Source: JAXFPC01 sp034180005 (GTDB lineage Bacteria > Bacillota > Negativicutes > Acidaminococcales > Acidaminococcaceae). Taken from it: 10,127 nucleotides of DNA. Of this stretch, positions 6,634 to 10,127 are shown in pieces. Below the pieces are notes generated by a model that was given only the letters and a program-made list of their open reading frames with translations, was not told where the DNA came from and did not search any database. The first letter of the stretch is position 1. Each line of letters starts with the position of its first letter. Location: assembly GCA_034180005.1 (NCBI GenBank), contig JAXFPC010000005.1, positions 1-10,127 on the forward strand, given 5' to 3'. The position numbers and the translations under genes were made by a program.

Positions 6634-6800
6634 TTTTTGCGGTCTGTGGTATAATATCCACAAAGAGCAAGCGGCTGTAAAACCACCTGCAAGCGTTCCG
6701 AAAGTGTTGCCGCCCGGCAACTGTCAACGGTAATATCTTGTCTGCCGCTGCCTGAAGGAGAAGGCATACAAGTTTATTTACAGGGGAAACCCGTAAAAAT
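6634..6800 (+). promoter_or_regulatory. Probable cobalamin (B12) riboswitch ahead of the CoA-transferase gene
   Basis: The leader shows, in the right order, the blocks I know from the cobalamin riboswitch family: a small hairpin (TGTGG 6645-6649 with CCACA 6658-6662); AAGAGCAA where AATAGGGAA is usual; GGCTGTAAAACC (6673-6684) where GGTGAAAATCC is usual; CCGCCCGGCAACTGT (6710-6724), matching the CCCGCAACTGT core; GCCGCTG then GAGAAGGC (6744-6765), matching GCCACTG...GGGAAGGC; and a degenerate B12 box, ACAGGGGAAACCCG (6780-6793). A closing helix can form between TTTTTGCGG (6634-6642) and CCGTAAAAA (6791-6799). That helix excludes a rival hairpin (TTTAC-a-GGG 6777-6785 with CCCGTAAA 6790-6797), as expected of a switch. 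With no T-run before the start codon, control is probably at translation. Some core bases differ from consensus, so a covariance search should settle it. Confidence 0.66.
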
Positions 6801-6831
6801 AATGTCCTAACAAACAAGGAGGAAGGTAAAC

Positions 6832-8355
6832 ATGATCGATATCAAAGATCGCATTTGTGACGTTGTAGCTGCCAAAGTAATGTCTGCTGAAGCTGCTGCA
6901 GAATTCGTAAAAGATGGTGACAATGTAGGTACCAGCGGATTTACTCCGTCCGGTTATCCTAAAGCTGTGCCTTTGGCATTGGCTGAGAGAGGTAAGAAAG
7001 CCCCCTTCAAGATTAATGTATGGACCGGTGCATCCGTAGGCCCCGAAATGGATACCGCGATGACGGAAGCGGGTATCGTCGACCGTCGTATGCCTTATCA
7101 GACCAACAACGATATGCGTAAAGCTATCAATAACGGTTCCGTAAAATATACCGATTTGCACTTGAGCCATGTTGCTCAGATGACTCGCTACGGCTTCATG
7201 GAAAACCGCCGCGATGCCGATGTGGCTATTGTAGAAGCCTGCAAAATCATCGACCTCGGAGACGGAAAAGTAGGTATCGTTCCTACCACTTCCATGGGTA
7301 ACAGTTCCTCCTATGTACAATCTGCTAAAAAAGTTATCGTTGAAGTGAACGTAACTCAGCCGGTTGCTTTGGAAGGCATGCACGATTCCTATGTTCCTCT
7401 GGATCCTCCGCATCGTCTGCCCATTCCCGTAAACGCACCGGAAGATCTGATTGGCACCACCTATATTCCTTGCGAATTGGATAAACTGGTTGCCGTAGTT
7501 CCTTGCGACATTACCGATAAAGTTCGTCCTTTGGGCGAAATCGACGAAGACGCCAAAAAAATGGGCAAGAACCTGGTTGAGTTCTTCAAAGCTGAAGTTG
7601 CTGCCGGTCGTCTTCCCAAGAACCTGTTGCCGCTGCAATCCGGCGTAGGCTCCGTGGCCAACGCTGTTATCAACGGTCTGGTAAATTCCGACTTCGAAGA
7701 TCTGACGGTTTACACCGAAGTTATCCAGGACGGCATGTTCGACCTGATCGACGCCGGCAAGCTTCGCGTTTGCTCCGGTACCGCTCTGAGTCCTTCCCCC
7801 GAATGCTTGAAGAAATTCTATGCTAACGTAGAAACCTACAAGAAATATATCATCCTGCGTCCTCAGGAAGTTGCCAACAGCCCTGAAGTTGCACGTCGTA
7901 TCGGCGTTATCGCTATGAACACCGCTATCGAAGTCGACATCTACGGCAATATCAACTCCACTCATATCGCAGGCACCAAGTTGATGAACGGTATCGGCGG
8001 TTCCGGCGACTACGCTCGTAACGGCTTCCTGACCGTATTCTTCACAACTTCCCTCGCTAAGGGCGGCGCTATTTCTTCCGTAGTACCTTTCTGCAGCCAT
8101 GTTGACCACACCGAACACGACGTTGACGTTATCGTTTCCGAGCGCGGTGTAGCCGACCTTCGCGGCTTGAGCCCGAAAGAGCGCGCGCTGGTAATCATCG
8201 ACAAGATTGCTAACCCCAAATACCAGCCCATGCTGCTTGATTACTTCCATCGCGCCTGCGAAGCCTGCGGCAACAGCCAGACTCCGCACATCATGGGTGA
8301 AGCTTTCAGCTTCCATGATCGCTTCGTAAAAACCGGCACCATGGAAATTAAATAA
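6832..8355 (+). CDS. Succinyl-CoA:acetate/propionate-type CoA-transferase (acetyl-CoA hydrolase/transferase family)
   Basis: A cytoplasmic enzyme of 507 residues, the usual length for the Cat1/AarC/ScpC group. It moves CoA between a CoA thioester (acetyl-CoA or propionyl-CoA) and a free acid such as succinate through a glutamyl-CoA intermediate. Visible features are the N-terminal GFTPSGYPKAVP (36-47), VWTGASVGPEMD (63-74), the GVGSVANAV loop (271-279), the YTEVIQDGMFDLID stretch (294-307) with E296 as the likely catalytic glutamate, the GIGGSGDYARNG oxyanion loop (387-398), and SERGVADLRGL near the end. The ATG at 6832 has AAGGAGG (6816-6822) 9 bases upstream. With methylmalonyl-CoA mutase next, the likely job is turning propionyl-CoA plus succinate into propionate plus succinyl-CoA. 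Acetate or butyrate specificity cannot be excluded. Codon use is strongly biased, which suggests high expression. Confidence 0.92.
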   Translation: MIDIKDRICDVVAAKVMSAEAAAEFVKDGDNVGTSGFTPSGYPKAVPLALAERGKKAPFKINVWTGASVGPEMDTAMTEAGIVDRRMPYQTNNDMRKAINNGSVKYTDLHLSHVAQMTRYGFMENRRDADVAIVEACKIIDLGDGKVGIVPTTSMGNSSSYVQSAKKVIVEVNVTQPVALEGMHDSYVPLDPPHRLPIPVNAPEDLIGTTYIPCELDKLVAVVPCDITDKVRPLGEIDEDAKKMGKNLVEFFKAEVAAGRLPKNLLPLQSGVGSVANAVINGLVNSDFEDLTVYTEVIQDGMFDLIDAGKLRVCSGTALSPSPECLKKFYANVETYKKYIILRPQEVANSPEVARRIGVIAMNTAIEVDIYGNINSTHIAGTKLMNGIGGSGDYARNGFLTVFFTTSLAKGGAISSVVPFCSHVDHTEHDVDVIVSERGVADLRGLSPKERALVIIDKIANPKYQPMLLDYFHRACEACGNSQTPHIMGEAFSFHDRFVKTGTMEIK

Positions 8356-8371
8356 ACTTCTTGAGAAGTTT
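8354..8371 (+). repeat. Perfect hairpin across the CoA-transferase stop codon
   Basis: AAACTTC (8354-8360) pairs with GAAGTTT (8365-8371) over a TTGA loop. It begins within the TAA stop codon and has no T-run after it, so it is not a standard terminator. Its loop and right arm contain the -35 element of the next promoter, so the same bases serve two possible roles: 3' end structure of the upstream message and promoter DNA for the mutase. Confidence 0.5.
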
Positions 8372-8396
8372 GTAAAAATGGGTTAAAATGTAATAG
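8361..8396 (+). promoter_or_regulatory. Predicted promoter for methylmalonyl-CoA mutase
   Basis: TTGAGA (8361-8366) and TAAAAT (8384-8389) each match consensus at 5 of 6 positions with a 17-base spacer. The start would lie near 8396, about 208 bases ahead of the mutase start codon. This gives the mutase a source of transcription independent of the B12 riboswitch upstream, in addition to any read-through from the CoA-transferase gene. Confidence 0.55.
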
Positions 8397-8603
8397 TGCT
8401 TACAGTACACCCCTAAAAACGTTTTACCCTATGCAGTAAGTAATGTTCGGCTCGCGGCTGTGCCGCGGGCCGGCATGAAATTAAAAATGTTGACGAAGCG
8501 TTCCGCTTTGCCATAGACCGTCACTGACGGAACACTCTCACCATATTTTCGGAACTGTCCAATCCGAAATATGTAAACCAAATATTTTAAGGAGGATTTG
8601 AGA
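8397..8603 (+). ncRNA. Structured leader region of the mutase gene (family not recognised)
   Basis: No gene is seen here. The segment holds four stems: an 11-pair GC-rich hairpin (8448-8458 with 8462-8472, loop TGT, one G-T pair); AAGCG/CGCTT (8496-8508); CCGTC/GACGG (8518-8530); and a 10-pair stem with one bulged T (8543-8553 with 8563-8572). GTTCCG (8500-8505) can instead pair with CGGAAC (8528-8533), which would break the two middle stems. None of the stems has a T-run after it, so no terminator is apparent. I do not recognise cobalamin or other riboswitch cores in it. The ribosome binding site AAGGAGG (8589-8595) follows the last stem, 8 bases ahead of the start. Confidence 0.4.
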
Positions 8604-10127
8604 ATGGCATTTGAAGAAATTAAAGCTGGTTTAGAGAAATACACCGCTGGTGTAGAAGCTAAACTGGAAAAGAACCCCGAGCGTGCAAACCTTGCACCGA
8701 ACAGACTGTACACCCCGTTGGATCTTGGTGCAGACTTTGATTATGTAACCAAACTGGGTTTCCCCGGTGAGTATCCTTACACCCGTGGCGTACAACCCAC
8801 CATGTACCGTGGTCGTTTCTGGACCATGCGTATGTATGCCGGTTTCTCCACTGCTGAAGAATCCAACAAACGTTATCGTTACCTGCTGGAAAACGGCGGC
8901 AGCGGTCTTTCCTGCGCATTTGACCTTCCGACCCAGATCGGTTATGATTCCACCGATGCCATGGCTGAAGGCGAAGTTGGTAAAGTAGGCGTTGCTATCG
9001 ACTCTTTGGCTGATATGGAAATCCTGTTCGACGGCATCTCCCTCGACAAAGTTTCCACTTCCATGACCATCAACGCTCCTGCTTCCGTACTGCTCTGCAT
9101 GTACATCGCAGTTGCTGAAAAACAAGGCGTTTCCGCAGACAAACTGCGCGGCACCATCCAGAACGATATTCTGAAAGAGTACGCAGCTCGCGGCACTTAC
9201 ATTTTCCCGCCGAAACCGTCCATGCGTCTTATCACCAATATCTTCGAATATTGCTCCAAAAACGTACCGCTGTGGAACACCATCTCCATCTCCGGTTACC
9301 ATATCCGTGAAGCCGGTTCCACCGCTTCTCAGGAAATCGCATTCACCATCGCTGACGGTATCGCTTATGTAGAAGCTGCTATCAAAGCCGGTCTGAATGT
9401 TGACGACTTCGCAGGTCGTTTGTCCTTCTTCTGGAACGCTCACAACAACGTACTTGAAGAAGTTGCTAAATTCCGTGCTTCCCGTCGTGTATGGGCAAAA
9501 GTTATGAAAGAACGTTTCGGCGCTAAAAAAGCTAAATCCATGATGCTCCGCGTTCACACTCAGACTGCCGGCTCCATGCTGACCGCACAACAACCTAACA
9601 ACAACATCGTTCGTGTTGCTTTGCAGACTGCTGCTGCCGTTATGGGCGGAACTCAGTCCTTGCACACCAACTCCAAAGACGAAGCTTTGGCACTGCCGAC
9701 CACCGAGTCCGTAACCATCGCTCTTCGTACCCAACAAATCGTAGCTTACGAATCCGGTTTGGCTGATACTGTAGATCCGCTGGGCGGCTCCTACTATGTA
9801 GAAGCTTTGACCGACAAGATCGAAGCTGAAGCTTGGGAATACATTAAGAAAATCGACGAAATCGGCGGAGCTCCCGAAGCTATCGCTAAAGGTTACATCC
9901 AAAAAGAGATCCAGGATTCCGCTTACAAATGGCAGATGGATATCGAAGCTGGACGCCGCATCATCGTTGGCGTTAACAAATTTACCCAGGAAGAAGAACC
10001 TCCGAAAAACCTGCTGCGCGTAGACGGTTCCGTAGGCAAACTGCAGGCTGAAAAGATTGCTAAAGTAAAAGCTACCCGCGATAACGCCCGCGTTGAAAAA
10101 GCGCTGGCTGCTTTGGAAAAAGCTTGT
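8604..10127 (+). CDS. mcmA: Methylmalonyl-CoA mutase, catalytic (large/alpha) subunit, 3' end outside window
   Basis: This enzyme interconverts succinyl-CoA and (R)-methylmalonyl-CoA by a radical mechanism with adenosylcobalamin, a step of the succinate-to-propionate pathway. The frame stays open for 508 codons to the window edge. It shows the substrate-binding TIM barrel: YPYTRG (57-62) with Y57 and R61; YAGFSTAEESN (78-88); SCAFDLPTQIGYDSD-like region (103-118); GTIQNDILKEY (183-193); SGYHIREAGSTASQE (230-244) with H233, the equivalent of the catalytic histidine; and RVHTQTAGSMLTAQQPNNN plus DPLGGSYY further on. The B12-binding domain (DxHxxG) is not reached. The window end lies close to where the barrel ends, so it may be fused or a separate subunit; the symbol is therefore approximate. 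AAGGAGG sits 8 bases before the ATG. Its biased codon use matches the CoA-transferase. Confidence 0.96.
   Translation, partial: MAFEEIKAGLEKYTAGVEAKLEKNPERANLAPNRLYTPLDLGADFDYVTKLGFPGEYPYTRGVQPTMYRGRFWTMRMYAGFSTAEESNKRYRYLLENGGSGLSCAFDLPTQIGYDSTDAMAEGEVGKVGVAIDSLADMEILFDGISLDKVSTSMTINAPASVLLCMYIAVAEKQGVSADKLRGTIQNDILKEYAARGTYIFPPKPSMRLITNIFEYCSKNVPLWNTISISGYHIREAGSTASQEIAFTIADGIAYVEAAIKAGLNVDDFAGRLSFFWNAHNNVLEEVAKFRASRRVWAKVMKERFGAKKAKSMMLRVHTQTAGSMLTAQQPNNNIVRVALQTAAAVMGGTQSLHTNSKDEALALPTTESVTIALRTQQIVAYESGLADTVDPLGGSYYVEALTDKIEAEAWEYIKKIDEIGGAPEAIAKGYIQKEIQDSAYKWQMDIEAGRRIIVGVNKFTQEEEPPKNLLRVDGSVGKLQAEKIAKVKATRDNARVEKALAALEKAC

Noticed and set aside
6662..6800. ZTP (pfl) or c-di-GMP riboswitch as an alternative reading of the leader
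   Set aside because: CCGCCCGGCA resembles the ZTP 3' core, but the other ZTP and c-di-GMP blocks are missing, whereas several cobalamin blocks occur in the right order and the downstream pathway uses B12.
6778..8316. Long minus-strand open frame (about 512 codons) opposite the CoA-transferase gene
   Set aside because: It is in the same codon phase as the real gene and exists because that gene avoids TTA, CTA and TCA. Its translation resembles no family I know, and the plus-strand protein is clearly conserved.
8488..8517. Nine-codon mini open frame (MLTKRSALP) as a leader peptide of the mutase gene
   Set aside because: No ribosome binding site and no run of regulatory codons; it lies within paired RNA stems.
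8490..8518. TTGACG as the -35 of a second mutase promoter
   Set aside because: No acceptable -10 at 16 to 18 bases spacing (CATAGA or ATAGAC); the pair at 8361-8389 is much better.
8631..9902. Long minus-strand open frame (about 423 codons) opposite methylmalonyl-CoA mutase
   Set aside because: Same cause as the other antisense frame; the plus-strand product is an unmistakable mutase.

Overview
The window looks like chromosomal DNA of an anaerobic, propionate-forming bacterium of the Firmicutes. It most resembles the Negativicutes (Acidaminococcaceae or Veillonellaceae type), but that placement is an inference from gene content. The reasons are a succinyl-CoA-type CoA-transferase next to methylmalonyl-CoA mutase (the succinate-to-propionate route), an [FeFe]-hydrogenase-like protein, the valS-folC order common in Firmicutes, and strong AGGAGG ribosome binding sites. 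All genes I support are on the + strand. No mobile element, tRNA, rRNA or CRISPR array was seen.

Layout. Positions 1-1013 hold the C-terminal part of valyl-tRNA synthetase. A possible terminator or attenuator hairpin follows, then folC (1072-2373) and, 12 bases later, a multi-membrane-span O-antigen-ligase-like protein (2386-3687). After a good sigma-A-type promoter (3697-3725) comes a tight four-gene cassette: a cysteine-rich DRTGG-like protein (3767-4126), an RsbW/RsbT-like histidine-kinase-type ATPase (4123-4563), an [FeFe]-hydrogenase-like iron-sulfur protein of the putative sensory type (4584-5951), and a second, canonical DRTGG-like protein (5948-6295). Two of the three junctions are ATGA stop/start overlaps, so the four products are probably made in fixed proportion and work together.

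Positions 6296-6831 are a 536-base AT-rich gap. It holds a 14-base perfect inverted repeat, a TGTTACA direct repeat, an extended -10 promoter and a leader that I read as a cobalamin (B12) riboswitch (about 6634-6800). Below it lie a CoA-transferase of the acetyl-CoA hydrolase/transferase family (6832-8355) and, after a 248-base structured gap with its own near-consensus promoter, methylmalonyl-CoA mutase (8604 to the window end, cut off). Together these two enzymes would activate succinate with CoA taken from propionyl-CoA (or acetyl-CoA) and isomerise succinyl-CoA to methylmalonyl-CoA. The mutase needs adenosylcobalamin, which fits a B12-sensing leader.

The two items most worth following are the DRTGG/ATPase/HydS-like/DRTGG cassette, a plausible H2- or redox-sensing switch with no output domain in the window, and the B12 riboswitch placed ahead of a B12-dependent pathway rather than ahead of B12 synthesis or uptake.
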